DNA of 64,000 nucleotides. Origin: Pseudomonadota bacterium (GTDB taxonomy: Bacteria > Pseudomonadota > Gammaproteobacteria > Steroidobacterales > Steroidobacteraceae). Below are positions 30,476 through 40,223 of the stretch, piece after piece. The notes below the pieces were generated by a model. The model was given only the letters and a program-made list of their open reading frames with translations. It had not been told where the DNA came from and made no database searches. The DNA lies in assembly GCA_016705325.1 (NCBI GenBank), contig JADIYJ010000027.1, forward strand, positions 372,001 through 436,000. The letters run 5' to 3'. Within the stretch, counting starts at the first letter, position 1; every line of letters starts with the position of its first letter. A program made the translations under genes and the position numbers.

Positions 30476-31411
30476 ATGGCAACCTGCCGGATGCGGACGA
30501 TAGGCGCTGGCCGGGCGCTATCCGGCCTGCTGGCGATCACGCTCGTGCTGATGGCGGGCTGTATCGCTCTCGGCTACCTCATCGCGCAGGGCTCGACCAT
30601 CGAACCCGGCTTGGCAGCGAAGGCCGCGGCAGGCAATGTCTTCGACGCGAAGCGCACCGAGGGTCGCGCAGTCATCGATCGTATCGGTGACCTGTCAGGA
30701 AGGCTGATCCGCCTCGAAATCGAAGCGGCGGCGTTGGCCAGGCGGCTCGGCGTGGCGCCGTCGACAGCGAATATCGAGCCCGGGAGCGCGAAGCCAGCCG
30801 TGGATGACCGGCCTCGCGGGGGGCCGCTGCTGCCGCTCGGCAACACGGCGCCGATGACCGGTGCAGCAGCGCACTCAATCGCTGGCGAGCCAGGCAGCAG
30901 CCTTGGGTACCTGGAGACGGAGATCGCGCTGCTGGAGGCATCGCTCGATCGCATGGCTGGCCTCCTCGACGACCGCGACCTGGCGACCATGACGCAGCCG
31001 AACCGCCCGCCTGTGCCGGGTCGCATGCCGAAGATCAGCTCGGGATTCGGAGTCCGCCACGACCCGTTCACGGGACGGCTTGCACGTCACATGGGGCTGG
31101 ACATACCGGCAGTCCACGGCGCTGCGATTCTCGCGAGCGGCGGCGGCCGCGTGATATCGGCCGGGTACCGCGGTCCCTACGGCAAGGCCATCGTCATCGA
31201 TCACGGCCACGGTACGCAGACGCTGTACGGTCACTGTTCGGTTTTGTACGTGCGCGCCGGAGACCTCGTGCTGCCGCGACAGAAGATTGCGGCCGTGGGT
31301 TCCACCGGCCGGTCGACCGGGCCCCACCTGCACTTCGAGGTCATACGCAGCGGCAAGCGTATCGAGCCCGGCCAGGTGCTGGCGGACGTCCTCGCCAGGA
31401 ATCCGAATTGA
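30476..31411 (+). CDS. M23-family (LytM) peptidoglycan endopeptidase, membrane anchored
   Basis: About 311 residues from the ATG at 30476 (a start at 30491 is equally possible). One N-terminal membrane helix (ALSGLLAITLVLMAGCIALG), then a helical/coiled stretch (about 45-100 and 140-170). The C-terminal LytM domain has the zinc ligands: first His in RLARHMGLDIP, the HGHGTQTLYGHCS motif and HLHFEV. It cleaves peptide cross-links in the cell wall, or activates amidases if inactive, but all ligands are present. The stop overlaps the next gene (TTGA), and a bactofilin follows; M23 peptidases and bactofilins act together in cell-shape control in several Proteobacteria. Confidence 0.87.
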   Translation: MATCRMRTIGAGRALSGLLAITLVLMAGCIALGYLIAQGSTIEPGLAAKAAAGNVFDAKRTEGRAVIDRIGDLSGRLIRLEIEAAALARRLGVAPSTANIEPGSAKPAVDDRPRGGPLLPLGNTAPMTGAAAHSIAGEPGSSLGYLETEIALLEASLDRMAGLLDDRDLATMTQPNRPPVPGRMPKISSGFGVRHDPFTGRLARHMGLDIPAVHGAAILASGGGRVISAGYRGPYGKAIVIDHGHGTQTLYGHCSVLYVRAGDLVLPRQKIAAVGSTGRSTGPHLHFEVIRSGKRIEPGQVLADVLARNPN

Positions 31412-31779
31412 AGCCTGCCGCTGCCCGCACGTCCACGCTCAAGCTCGCCGCCGCTCGCCTGGAGTTCGGCCGCGACCGCCGCGTCACGAACGCGCTGCAC
31501 CTGGCGGCCGTGGCGTCGCTCGTGTTGCTGCTCATCATGATCGGCTGGCGGCTGCATGCGGACAGCCGCTCCTCCACGACCGTGCTGGCGGGACTCAGGC
31601 AGCAGAACGCCGCACTCAGGGACGATCTGTCGAGTGCCCTGGTCGAACTGGAGCTGGAGCGTTCCACGCGCAAGGCACTCGCCCGCCAGGTCGCGGAACT
31701 GAACGAGGAATCGCGCGAGCTGAAGAGCCGCCTCGACTTCTTCAACGCGCAAAGCGGCCGGCAAGGCAAGACGCGCTGA
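31408..31779 (+). CDS. Single-pass membrane coiled-coil protein
   Basis: 123 residues. TTG start within the TTGA overlap with the M23 stop; no ATG occurs near the N-terminus, and the TTG is supported by the coupling. Cytoplasmic basic N-tail of about 28 residues, one membrane helix (ALHLAAVASLVLLLIMIGW, about 30-48), then a heptad-rich coiled coil to about residue 112 (LRQQNAALRDDLSSALVELE; VAELNEESRELKSRLDFF). Topology resembles FtsB-like or DUF6776-type proteins that accompany bactofilin genes, but it is shorter than DUF6776. Likely a scaffold between the peptidase and the bactofilin. Confidence 0.75.
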   Translation: MKPAAARTSTLKLAAARLEFGRDRRVTNALHLAAVASLVLLLIMIGWRLHADSRSSTTVLAGLRQQNAALRDDLSSALVELELERSTRKALARQVAELNEESRELKSRLDFFNAQSGRQGKTR

Positions 31780-31823
31780 CCTGCCAGGCCCGACAGCGCG
31801 ACCAATCACTCGAGGACGAAGCC

Positions 31824-32258
31824 ATGTTTCGCAGAAAAACCGACCAGCCTTCCATCGACGTCTCGCGGTTGTCGAGCCTGATCGCGGCCGGCGTCGAGAT
31901 TGCCGGCGACGTCGTCGTCACGGACGGAGTGCGTATCGACGGCCAGGTCGTCGGCAACGTGCTGTCGAAGCCGGACACGCGCGGGCTGCTCGTGCTGAGC
32001 GAGCTCGGTCGCATCGAAGGCAACGTCAGCGTGCACGACGCCGTCATCAACGGCACGATCTGCGGCGACCTCGAGGTGGAGAATTTCATCGAGCTGCAGG
32101 CGAATGCCCGCATCACCGGGGCCATCAGGTACCGCACCCTGCAGATGAGCTGCGGAGCCCGCGTGGAGGGCAGCATGGAGTGCATCGTCGATCGCGCCGA
32201 GACCCGGGTGGTGACCTCGAGCAACGTGGTCAGCCTGGCCAAGGTCGCCGAGACTTAG
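31824..32258 (+). CDS. Bactofilin (polymer-forming cytoskeletal protein)
   Basis: 145 residues. Short disordered N-tail (MFRRKTDQPSIDVSRLSSLI) followed by the bactofilin beta-helix core: VEIAGDVVVTDGVRIDGQVV, LSELGRIEGNVSVHDAVING and LEVENFIELQANARITGAIR. The C-terminal tail is short. Bactofilins polymerise into filaments without nucleotide and place cell-wall enzymes. It follows the M23 peptidase and coiled-coil genes in the same direction, 44 bases downstream, consistent with a morphogenesis module. Confidence 0.9.
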   Translation: MFRRKTDQPSIDVSRLSSLIAAGVEIAGDVVVTDGVRIDGQVVGNVLSKPDTRGLLVLSELGRIEGNVSVHDAVINGTICGDLEVENFIELQANARITGAIRYRTLQMSCGARVEGSMECIVDRAETRVVTSSNVVSLAKVAET

Positions 32259-32369
32259 CCGCGAGCTCGCCGCGTCTGCAGACGATCGATCCGAGTCGGA
32301 CGGTCGATGAGGATGTTCATTGCTGGTCGTCCCCGGGCGTGCGGATAGGCCGACGCGCGACAATTGCGG

Positions 32370-32443
32370 GCGACCGATCCGGGGCCTTCCCCCGAGCCTG
32401 GAAAGGCAGACACACGCTCGAGGGAAGGCCCCGGATCGGTCGC
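32370..32443. repeat. Palindromic element 1 (28-bp arms)
   Basis: Arms at 32370-32397 and 32416-32443 are complementary in 27 of 28 positions; the left arm begins GCGACCGATCCGGGGCC. The 18-base centre 32398-32415 contains GGAAAGGCAGACACAC. Same centre as the elements at 42.6, 42.8, 49.9 and 50.3 kb but a different arm sequence, although its arm resembles that of the 50.3-kb array. Confidence 0.85.
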
Positions 32444-32685
32444 TCGTGATACGCGGCACGTGAGCGAGTTCTCGTAAAGTCCCGAAATTTCGCGCGGCGC
32501 ATGCAACGTTGACGCGGTCACAGCGCGGGACCGTCGGACGATCAATCGGATATGGCCGCCCAAGGCGTCCTGCTGGACCGCGCTGGCACACTCAGGCAAG
32601 TCGGAGGTTCCAATGGATATGGGCCGGGAGATGTCACCGTCGTCCCGAGCGCGGCCTGCAGCACAAATGGCTGACAGCGCAGACG

Positions 32686-32718
32686 AAAAAGCCCCCGCCG
32701 GCGAACCAGCGAGGGCTT
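32686..32718 (-). terminator. Rho-independent terminator of the TonB receptor gene
   Basis: Stem AAGCCC-CGC / GCG-GGGCTT (32689-32718) followed on the minus strand by TTTTTC. Lies about 55 bases downstream of the receptor stop. Confidence 0.85.
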
Positions 32719-32772
32719 GAATCTGCGAACGCCGTGCCGGCGTGAAGCCGGCACGGATCTGCAGTGGACCGG

Positions 32773-35659
32773 TCAGAACCTGTAGTTCAGGCCCAGCAGG
32801 TACTGCGTGCCGTATTCCTGGTAGTCCAGGAGCCGCTGCTTGTTTTCCGAGTAGGCGATGTACGGCTCGTTGGTGAGGTTGTTGACCTGGAACAGGATCT
32901 GCAGCCCCTCGAACATGTTGCCGCTGAACGCATAGCTCAACTGTGCGTCCGTGATCATGTCGGCATCGACGAAGCGCAGCGCACGCTCGTTGGCGAAGTT
33001 GGCGACTTCACCGATGTACTCGGAGCGGTAACGCGTCGCAATGCGGGCGCCGAAGCCATACTTTTCGTAGTACAGCGTGGCGTTCCACACGTCTTCGGAC
33101 AGGCCCGGCAACGGGATGTTCTGGTTCGCAACCGAGCTGATCGAACCCTGGATCTCGATGTCGCTGTCCGTGTACGAGTAGCTCAGGATCGCGCCGAAGC
33201 CGTCGAGCGCGTCGGAGAACACGTCGAACGGTAGCGACGCCGCGAACTCCATGCCCCACAGGTAACCGCCGCTGCCGTTCACCGGCTGGGTGAAGCGGCC
33301 CGTGCACTGCTTGGTGACGCCCGGCGGGAACGCCGTGTCAGGAGTGGTCGCACACAGCGCAGTGAAATCGTGCCCGTCGGTCGTCTGGTTGTAGATGTAG
33401 GTATCCAGGTCCTTGTAGAATGCGGCAGCCGAGACGTAGCCCTTGTTGTCGTAGAAATACTTCTCGTACGAGACGTCGAGGGCCCAGGCCTTCCACGGAT
33501 CCAGCTGTGCGTTGCCGCCGCTGCCGCCCGGCTCGCCCGTGGCGAAGTTGAAGCCGCTCTCTTCCGTCGCCTTCAGCTGGTCCATGCGGGCACGAGCCAG
33601 TTCCTGCGCGATACCGACGCGGATGGCCTGCGAATCCGGCAGGATGAAGGCCAGGTTGATCTGCGGCAGGACGTCGGTGTAGTCCTTGCCGTCCGTGACG
33701 CCGTACACCGCGTTGCCCGCGCCCGTGTCGACACGGTTACGAGTCGGAGCTCTGGTCGGTGTAGATCACCTGCACACCGGCGTTGCCGCGCAACGTGACC
33801 GTGTCGGAGATGTCGTGGTTCAGCTCGCCGCGCAGGTACGCGGTGATGACCTCTTCCTCGACCGTCCAGAACTTGCCGGCCAGGTAGGCGAATCCCGGCT
33901 GCTGCGGCGTACCCCAGACGACAGGGTTGAAGTACTCACGCAGCACGCCGTTGACGTTGATCGCCATCGCCTGACCCGCATCGGCGTAGTTCAGGTTGGT
34001 GTTGCGCAGCACGAACTGCTGGTCGATCTGGTAGGCCCCGCCGCCGATCGTGCTCAGGGCCGATTCCGGCGATTCTTTGTCCTTCGTGCGGTCGCTGTAG
34101 TTGGCGCCAAACGAGAAGTTGTCGAACCACCAGAGATCGGCGGTGCGCGTCGCGTCCAGCCGGAACGACGTCAGCTCGTCCTCGGTGTGCGGCTTCTTGG
34201 TGTAACCGGAGCCGTAGATCGTCGGACCGACCAGGACCTGCGTCGGATCGGTGTAGTCGCGCAGGAACGACAGCGACGGCATGTTGCTGTTGTTGCGCAG
34301 CTGGAACGTGCCCGTGTCGTACTGGTTGCGCGGCGCAGTGCCGTTCGCCGGCAGCTGCGCGTACTGTGCGTTGATTTCCGGCTGCAGCTGGTCGCGCGTG
34401 GCCTTCGAATAGCTGATGTCGGCCACCATCGACCACTCGTCGTTCAGCGTGAACTCGTTGCGCCAGCCCGTCGCGAAGATCTCGTCCTCGGTGGTGAAGA
34501 GGAAGTTGCGCACCAGCGGCATCGCGCTGTTCAGCGTGCCGGCAACGATCGTGTTGGCCGCGACGGTGGTGTTGGAGTAACCGAACACCGTGCCGTCCGG
34601 GAACGTGCCGTCGCAACACGGCGCCGGATAGCCGCCGAGATTGACCTCGAGGCTGCGCGCGTTGTTGGTCTGGTCCATGGTCGAGTAGTACAGGTCGATC
34701 ACGCCGGTGTACATGTCGTTCGGCTCGAACTGCAACGACGCCATCAGGCCGTCACGTTCCGTGGAACCCATGTCCGCGCGGACCTTCATGCCGTTCGTCA
34801 CGTAGTTGCCGGCCGTGATGCCGGGGTTGTTGACGCAGTTGGCCGGCGAACCGCCGCCGCAACTGGCCGCGCCACCGCTGCTGCCCGCGGCATTCCACGG
34901 CTCGTAGGTGCCGAAGCCGCGCGTCGCCAGCGGACTGTCGAGGTGGGCATAGCCGAAGGCAAAGCCGAGCTTGCCGTCCATGAACTGGTCGATGTACGAG
35001 AAGCTGGCGCGATAGCCGGTGTCGTCCGAGTCGGCGCCGAGGTTGTCGTTCGAGTTCATTTCGCCGCGGATGTTCAGCGCAATGGCCTGCTTGCCGTAGT
35101 CGAGCGGACGCACAGTGCGCATGTCGATGGTGCCGGCGAGGCCCTGGCCGACCAGCTGCGAGTCCGGCGTCTTGAAGACGACGACCTGGCTGATCAGTTC
35201 GGAGGGGTACTGGTCGAACTCGACGTTGCGGTTGTCACCCGTGCTGACCTGCTCGCGGCCGTTCAGCAGCGCGGTGGTGAAGCCGGGGTCGGTGCCGCGG
35301 AGGCTGATCGCCGAGGCGCGGCCTTCGGCGCGCTGCGAGGTGAGGCCCGGCAGGCGCGAGATCGATTCGGCGATGCTGGTGTCCGGCAGCTTGCCGATGT
35401 CTTCGGCCGAAATCGCCTCGACGATGCTCGACGCGTCCTGCTTGACCGCGATCGCGCTCTCGATGCCGGCGCGGATGCCGGTGACGACGATCTCCTCGAG
35501 TTCGCCCTCGGTGGCCGGTGCCGCCTGTGCCTGCACCATGCCAGGCATGCCCAGCGCAATGGCAATCGCGAGCGACAGCGCGGTACGGCGCGTGGGATGG
35601 AGAATCGAACTGAAATGATCGGCGGCGCGCTTGTCGCCGGACTGCAGATGCTTGGCCAC
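32773..35659 (-). CDS. TonB-dependent outer-membrane receptor, Xanthomonas/Caulobacter type (frameshifted)
   Basis: About 960 residues once a single extra base at 33734-33742 is removed (TDQSSDS then YRVDTGAGNAVYGV). Signal peptide ends MPGMVQAQA. The TonB box region EGELEEIVVTG opens the plug domain (about 55-190: VEAISAEDIGKLPDTSIAES; LPGLTSQRAEGRASAISLRG). The 22-stranded barrel follows and ends with the terminal aromatic signature LNYRF. Such receptors take up maltodextrins in Caulobacter (MalA) and Xanthomonas. Single-gene unit with its own terminator and an upstream LacI-type operator shared with the GH97/GH13 promoter, which supports maltodextrin as the substrate. Confidence 0.88.
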
Positions 35660-35741
35660 GGATAGCCCCCAGGTTAGAAAAAGGTGTAGTGCTCACCCAA
35701 CACTGGATCCTAGTCGCCTAGCAAAACCACATGCAATGGCG

Positions 35742-35755
35742 TGCAAACGTATTCA
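35742..35755 (-). promoter_or_regulatory. LacI-family operator upstream of the TonB receptor
   Basis: TGCAAACGTATTCA fits TGNANNCGNNTNCA exactly and differs from the GH97/GH13 site at one base. It lies 83 bases upstream of the receptor start. Two further inverted repeats follow: ATTCATT-GAAT-AATGAAT (35751-35768) and GTTGC-CTGGAT-GCAAC (35773-35788), possibly additional binding sites. Confidence 0.7.
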
Positions 35756-35803
35756 TTGAATAATGAATCAGCGTTGCCTGGATGCAACACCGGGATCTAG
35801 GGA

Positions 35804-37999
35804 TTAACCCTGACCTGCCACGGCGCGAGCGTCAGCAACGTCCCGCAGCAGTGTCCGGACGGACTCGCGACCGAAGAGCTCGTCGATCCGGCACGCCATC
35901 TTGCGCTGCCAGTTGGCGTGCTCGTCGTGGGTCCCGGGCACGTTCACGGGATCCGGCATGCCGGCGAGGTCCTCCGCCTGGAGCACCACCAGGGCAGAGG
36001 CGGTTTGCGCGAGGTACACGTGGATCGCGTACGCGAGCTCGTCGGTGTACGCGTCCGGCGCGGCCGACGCGGCGGCGGGCTTCAGCCCGGTGTCTGCGAG
36101 CGCACCCAGCAGCGCATGCCGGTCGCGCACGCGCTCGTCTGCGACGTGCTGGCGGGTTTCCTCGTTCGGATAGAGCGACAGGCGCTGGCGCAGGTCGATG
36201 TCGCCGCCCGACCAGTAGCCACGCAGGGTCGGCAGATCGTGCGTCGTGACCGTCGCGATCGCGCGCCGTGGATACTCGCCGGGCGCGATGAAGCTGCCGT
36301 CGGCACGCTTTGCGAACAGCAGCACGCGGTACGAGTACACGGCGCGGTCGTCCATCGCGTGCGACATCTCGGGCGGCACGGTGCCGAGGTCTTCGCCGAT
36401 GACGAGGCAGCCGTGCCGCTCGCTTTCGAGCACCAGCACCGACATCAGGTCGTCAAGCGGATAGTGCACGTAGCCGCCCGCGATCGAGCCGAGGCCGGCC
36501 GGAACCCACCATTGGCGAAACAGCGCCATCACGTGGTCCAGCCGCAGCGCGCCGAAGTGCCGCATGTTCGCTGCGACGAGGTTGCGGAACGGCCGGTACT
36601 GCTCCGCCATCAGCACGTTCGGATCCTGCGGCGGGATGCCCCAGTCCTGGCCCTTGAGCGCAAGCGCATCGGGCGGAGCGCCGACGCCGGCGCCCTTGCG
36701 ATAGAGCGCCTGGTCGGACCACGTCTCGGATCCGCTCGGGTTCACGCCTACGGCGTAATCGCCGTAGAGACCGATCGGCATGCCGAGCCTGCGGCCGAGC
36801 GCCTGCGCCTCGCCCAGCTGTTCGTCGGCAAGCCATTGCAGCCAGGCATGAAACTCGACCAGGTCCGCATGCGCCTGCTCGAACGCCTGAACGCCGGGGT
36901 GCGTCGGTTCGCGCAGTTCCTCGGGCCACATCGGCCAGCCCCAGTAGCGGTGACCATCGACGGCACGCATGTGCTCGTCGATGGCGTCGTGCAGCGCATG
37001 CCGACGCAGCGATTCGCCGCGTTCGGCGCAGTAGGCCTGGAACCGCGCGGCGCGCGCCGACGTTTGCGCTGACTTGTCGCGACGGAAATGCGCGTGCAGC
37101 AGCCTCAGGATGCGCAGTTTCGCCTGGGCCACGCCGGGGTAGTCCACGCAGGGCGTCGCGCGCAGGCGGGAGAGCTCGGCCTGGAATCCGGCGGCACGCA
37201 CGGTCGCCCGCGCCTCGGCGCAGTGCCCGAACTCTGCGACGTGCTCGATCGCAATGTAGAGCACGTTCAGGAAGTGCCGTGACGAAGGGCTGTACGGACT
37301 GAATTGCCACGGATTACCGGGGAACAGCGCATGCAGCGGATTGAGGCCGACAAAGGCAGCGCCCTGCTCCGCGCACGCACGCACGACGGCGGCCAGGTCG
37401 GCAAAGTCGCCGATGCCCCAGTTCTGCTCCGAGCGCAATGTGTAGAGCTGCACCGCCACGCCCCACAGCCGCCCGCCATCGTGCAGGACCCTCGGTTCGT
37501 GACACGGCAGCGGCGCCACGATGAGTGCGCAGGATTCGCTGGCACCGCCATCGAGTGCGACGTGCAGCGTGTGATAGCCGTGCGGAAGGTTGCCGGGCAG
37601 CGGCAGGTCGCGCCGCGTCAGGCAGCGGCCGTCGACTTCGCGCCGCTCGTGTTCCGCCAGTTCCCCGGCACGCACGCGACCGCTGACTTCGTTGCCGCCT
37701 TCGATGGCAATGCGCCAGGCGAGTTCCCGCGAGAGCGAGTCTGCAGGCAGCGCGAGCGCCACGCTCCTGCGGTGCGGATGCACGACCGCCACGGGTGACA
37801 ACAGCGAACGCAGCCGCCCTGTCTCGCGTTCGTGCAATTCGCGCTCGATTGCCGCGGCATCGGACGTGGCGCACCCCATCGCCGCCAGGATCGCGGTCTT
37901 GGTTTCGCGGCTGATCTGCAGCAGTTCGCCGCGATAATTGTGGTAAGCGTCGCCGATACCGCGCTGCCTGGCGAGTCGGTCGAGCAATGAATCGAGCAT
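35804..37999 (-). CDS. malQ: 4-alpha-glucanotransferase (amylomaltase), GH77
   Basis: 731 residues, the long GH77 form with an N-terminal extension of about 150 residues. Catalytic motifs: nucleophile Asp in LRLDHVMALFRQWW (about residue 488), acid/base Glu in VIGEDLGTVP (about 535) and the third Asp in TTHDLPTLRGYWSG (about 586). NWGIGDFADL and HALFPGNPWQFSPYSPSSR are also family-typical. It transfers glucan chains between maltodextrins, releasing glucose, in the cytoplasm. Last of the co-oriented glgP-glgB-glgX-malQ series; 69 bases separate it from glgX. Confidence 0.95.
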   Translation of the reverse strand: MLDSLLDRLARQRGIGDAYHNYRGELLQISRETKTAILAAMGCATSDAAAIERELHERETGRLRSLLSPVAVVHPHRRSVALALPADSLSRELAWRIAIEGGNEVSGRVRAGELAEHERREVDGRCLTRRDLPLPGNLPHGYHTLHVALDGGASESCALIVAPLPCHEPRVLHDGGRLWGVAVQLYTLRSEQNWGIGDFADLAAVVRACAEQGAAFVGLNPLHALFPGNPWQFSPYSPSSRHFLNVLYIAIEHVAEFGHCAEARATVRAAGFQAELSRLRATPCVDYPGVAQAKLRILRLLHAHFRRDKSAQTSARAARFQAYCAERGESLRRHALHDAIDEHMRAVDGHRYWGWPMWPEELREPTHPGVQAFEQAHADLVEFHAWLQWLADEQLGEAQALGRRLGMPIGLYGDYAVGVNPSGSETWSDQALYRKGAGVGAPPDALALKGQDWGIPPQDPNVLMAEQYRPFRNLVAANMRHFGALRLDHVMALFRQWWVPAGLGSIAGGYVHYPLDDLMSVLVLESERHGCLVIGEDLGTVPPEMSHAMDDRAVYSYRVLLFAKRADGSFIAPGEYPRRAIATVTTHDLPTLRGYWSGGDIDLRQRLSLYPNEETRQHVADERVRDRHALLGALADTGLKPAAASAAPDAYTDELAYAIHVYLAQTASALVVLQAEDLAGMPDPVNVPGTHDEHANWQRKMACRIDELFGRESVRTLLRDVADARAVAGQG

Positions 38000-38068
38000 G
38001 CGGCACCGTCCGGTTGGCGGTCGCGACGATGCCTTACGTCAGGGACCGCCGCAAGTGTATTGATCCGT

Positions 38069-40216
38069 TCAGACGGCCCGCGATTCCAGCAGGACCGTGC
38101 TTTGTGGCTGCAGCGCAAGCCGCGTCCCGGCCGCGAGAGTGGCCATGGCGCGCGGCGGTTGTGCGTGACTGGTGTCGAACAGCACGCCCCAGGCCGAGCC
38201 TTCGGGTCCGGCCGGCAACGTCATCTGCGCCGGCGTGACGTCGGCGTTGAAGGCGATGAGCAGGTCCCCATTGCGGGTGCTGCGTGCCGCCGCGCCGTTC
38301 AGCAGCACCGCGATCGCCGCCAGCCCGGAATCGTTCCAGTCGGGCTCGGTCATCTCGCGCCCGGACGGGTGCAGCCACGTCACGTCCCTGGTGTCCGCAC
38401 CGCGAAGCGTGCCCTTGAGGAACGTGTCGCGACGCAGCCAGAGTCGCGACTTGCGCAGGTCGATCAGGCGGCGCACGAACGCGATCCACGTCGCATTACG
38501 CTCGGCGAGCGTCCAGTCGATCCAGTTGATCTCGTTGTCCTGGCAATACGCATTGTTGTTGCCTTGCTGCGTGCGACCGAATTCGTCGCCCGCCATCAGC
38601 ATGGGCACGCCCTGTGCCAGGAACACGGTCGCGAGCAGGTTGCGGGCCTGGCGTGCGCGCGTTGCAAGAATCACCGGATCGTCCGTCGGACCCTGGACAC
38701 CGTAATTTGCGCTCAGGTTGTGCGCGTGACCGTCGCGGTTGCCCTCGAGGTTCGCCTCGTTGTGACGGTCGCTGTAGGCCACGGTGTCGTGCAGCGTGAA
38801 GCCGTCGTGCGCAGCGATGTAATTGATGCTGGCCGTCGGCTTGCGGCCGCGCGCGCGGAAGAGATCGCTGGAGCCGGCGAAGCGCTCGACGAAGGCGCCG
38901 ACGAGTGGACGGTCGCCGCGCCAGAACGCCCGCGCCGTGTCGCGATAGCGGTCATTCCACTCGGCCCACCCGACCGGGAACGACCCGAGCTGGTAGCCGC
39001 CCGCGCCGACGTCCCACGGCTCCGCGATCAGCTTGAGATAGGCGAGCTGCGGATCGGCGCGCAGCGCCGCGAAGAACGGCGCCGAGCGGCTGAACCCGTG
39101 CGCGTCACGGCCGAGGATGGGCGCAAGGTCGAAGCGGAAGCCGTCGACGCGCATTTCCGTGGCCCAGTACCGCAGGCAATCGATCACCATGGCGCGCACG
39201 GCGGGTTCGTCGAAGTTGATCGTGTTGCCGCAGCCGGAAAAATTCACGTACTGCGCACGATTGTCGGCGGGCAACCGGTAGTAGACCGAATTTTCGAAGC
39301 CGCGCAGGCTCAGTGTCGGTCCGTGCTCGTTGCCTTCGGCCGTGTGATTGAACACGACGTCGAGAATGACCTCGAGTCCGGCCTGGTGCAGCGCGCGCAC
39401 CATCGTCTTGAATTCGGTGACCGCATCCTCGACCGCGTAGCTCGGCTCGGGTGCGAACCAGGCGAGCGAGTTGTAACCCCAGTAGTTCGCGAGGCCGCGC
39501 TCGGCGAGGAACTGCTCGCTGATGAACGCCTGCACCGGCATCAGCTCGATGGTGGTGACGCCGAGCCGCTTGAGGTATTCGATGACCACCGGTTCGGCGA
39601 GCCCGAGGAACTTGCCACGCAGCTGCGGCGGTACCTCTGGGTGCCGTTGCGTGAAGCCCTTGACGTGCACCTCGTAGACGATCGTGTCGCGCCACGGCAC
39701 GTTCGGTGAACGCACCTTCGCCCAGTCGAAACTGCCGTCGACCACTTCGGCGCGCGGCACGTGCGGCGCACTGTCGTCAGGCGACGGCAGGTCGTCGCGG
39801 CCACGCACGGCGCCGTGCAGTGACGGGTGCCACTCGAAATTTCCACGCAGCGACTGCGCGCAGGGATCGACCAGCAGCTTGGCCGGATTGAAGCGCAGAC
39901 CACGCGCTGGATCGTAAGGCCCGTGCACGCGATAGCCATACTGCTGCCCCGGGCCGCCGAAGCGCGCCGGCAGGAAGCCGTGCCACAGGTTGCCCGTGCG
40001 TGACGGCAGTTCGAGTCGCGCGATTTCGTCACGACCGCTGCCATCATAAAGGCAGAGTTCCACACGATCTGCGTGCGCCGAAAAGACCGCGAAATTCGTG
40101 CCGCGCCCGGTCCAGTTCGCCCCGAGCGGCTGCGGGGACCCTGCTTCGAGGCGAGGCACGCCCGCTGCAACGTCCAGCGACATGGCTTCAGGCGTGGAGG
40201 GGTTGAACAGGTTCAT
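38069..40216 (-). CDS. glgX: Glycogen debranching enzyme (isoamylase type)
   Basis: 715 residues. N-terminal CBM48 (about 25-130, GRGTNFAVFSAHADRVELCL), then the GH13 barrel with VYEVHVKGFTQRHPEVP. Catalytic set: Asp in FRFDLAPILGRD (about 362), Glu in LIAEPWDVGAGGYQ (about 398) and Asp in AAHDGFTLHDTVAYSDRHN (about 470). Also MLMAGDEFGRTQQGNNNAYC, typical of GlgX. It removes alpha-1,6 branches left after phosphorylase action. The start lies 7 bases after the glgB stop. Confidence 0.95.
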   Translation of the reverse strand: MNLFNPSTPEAMSLDVAAGVPRLEAGSPQPLGANWTGRGTNFAVFSAHADRVELCLYDGSGRDEIARLELPSRTGNLWHGFLPARFGGPGQQYGYRVHGPYDPARGLRFNPAKLLVDPCAQSLRGNFEWHPSLHGAVRGRDDLPSPDDSAPHVPRAEVVDGSFDWAKVRSPNVPWRDTIVYEVHVKGFTQRHPEVPPQLRGKFLGLAEPVVIEYLKRLGVTTIELMPVQAFISEQFLAERGLANYWGYNSLAWFAPEPSYAVEDAVTEFKTMVRALHQAGLEVILDVVFNHTAEGNEHGPTLSLRGFENSVYYRLPADNRAQYVNFSGCGNTINFDEPAVRAMVIDCLRYWATEMRVDGFRFDLAPILGRDAHGFSRSAPFFAALRADPQLAYLKLIAEPWDVGAGGYQLGSFPVGWAEWNDRYRDTARAFWRGDRPLVGAFVERFAGSSDLFRARGRKPTASINYIAAHDGFTLHDTVAYSDRHNEANLEGNRDGHAHNLSANYGVQGPTDDPVILATRARQARNLLATVFLAQGVPMLMAGDEFGRTQQGNNNAYCQDNEINWIDWTLAERNATWIAFVRRLIDLRKSRLWLRRDTFLKGTLRGADTRDVTWLHPSGREMTEPDWNDSGLAAIAVLLNGAAARSTRNGDLLIAFNADVTPAQMTLPAGPEGSAWGVLFDTSHAQPPRAMATLAAGTRLALQPQSTVLLESRAV

Positions 40217-40223
40217 CAGGCTC

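Larger units (their letters stand above)
32259..32772. other. 514-bp spacer between bactofilin and TonB receptor
   Basis: Holds one palindromic repeat element (32370-32443), a Rho-independent terminator for the receptor (32686-32718), and a perfect 9-bp stem CGTGCCGGC/GCCGGCACG (32733-32755) just after the receptor stop. No coding potential seen in 32444-32685. Confidence 0.7.

Noticed and set aside
33686..35665. Long plus-strand reading frame of 659 codons antisense to the TonB receptor
   Set aside because: Arg/Val/Asp-rich composition without motifs; typical shadow of a GC-rich gene. The receptor on the other strand has a full set of family features.
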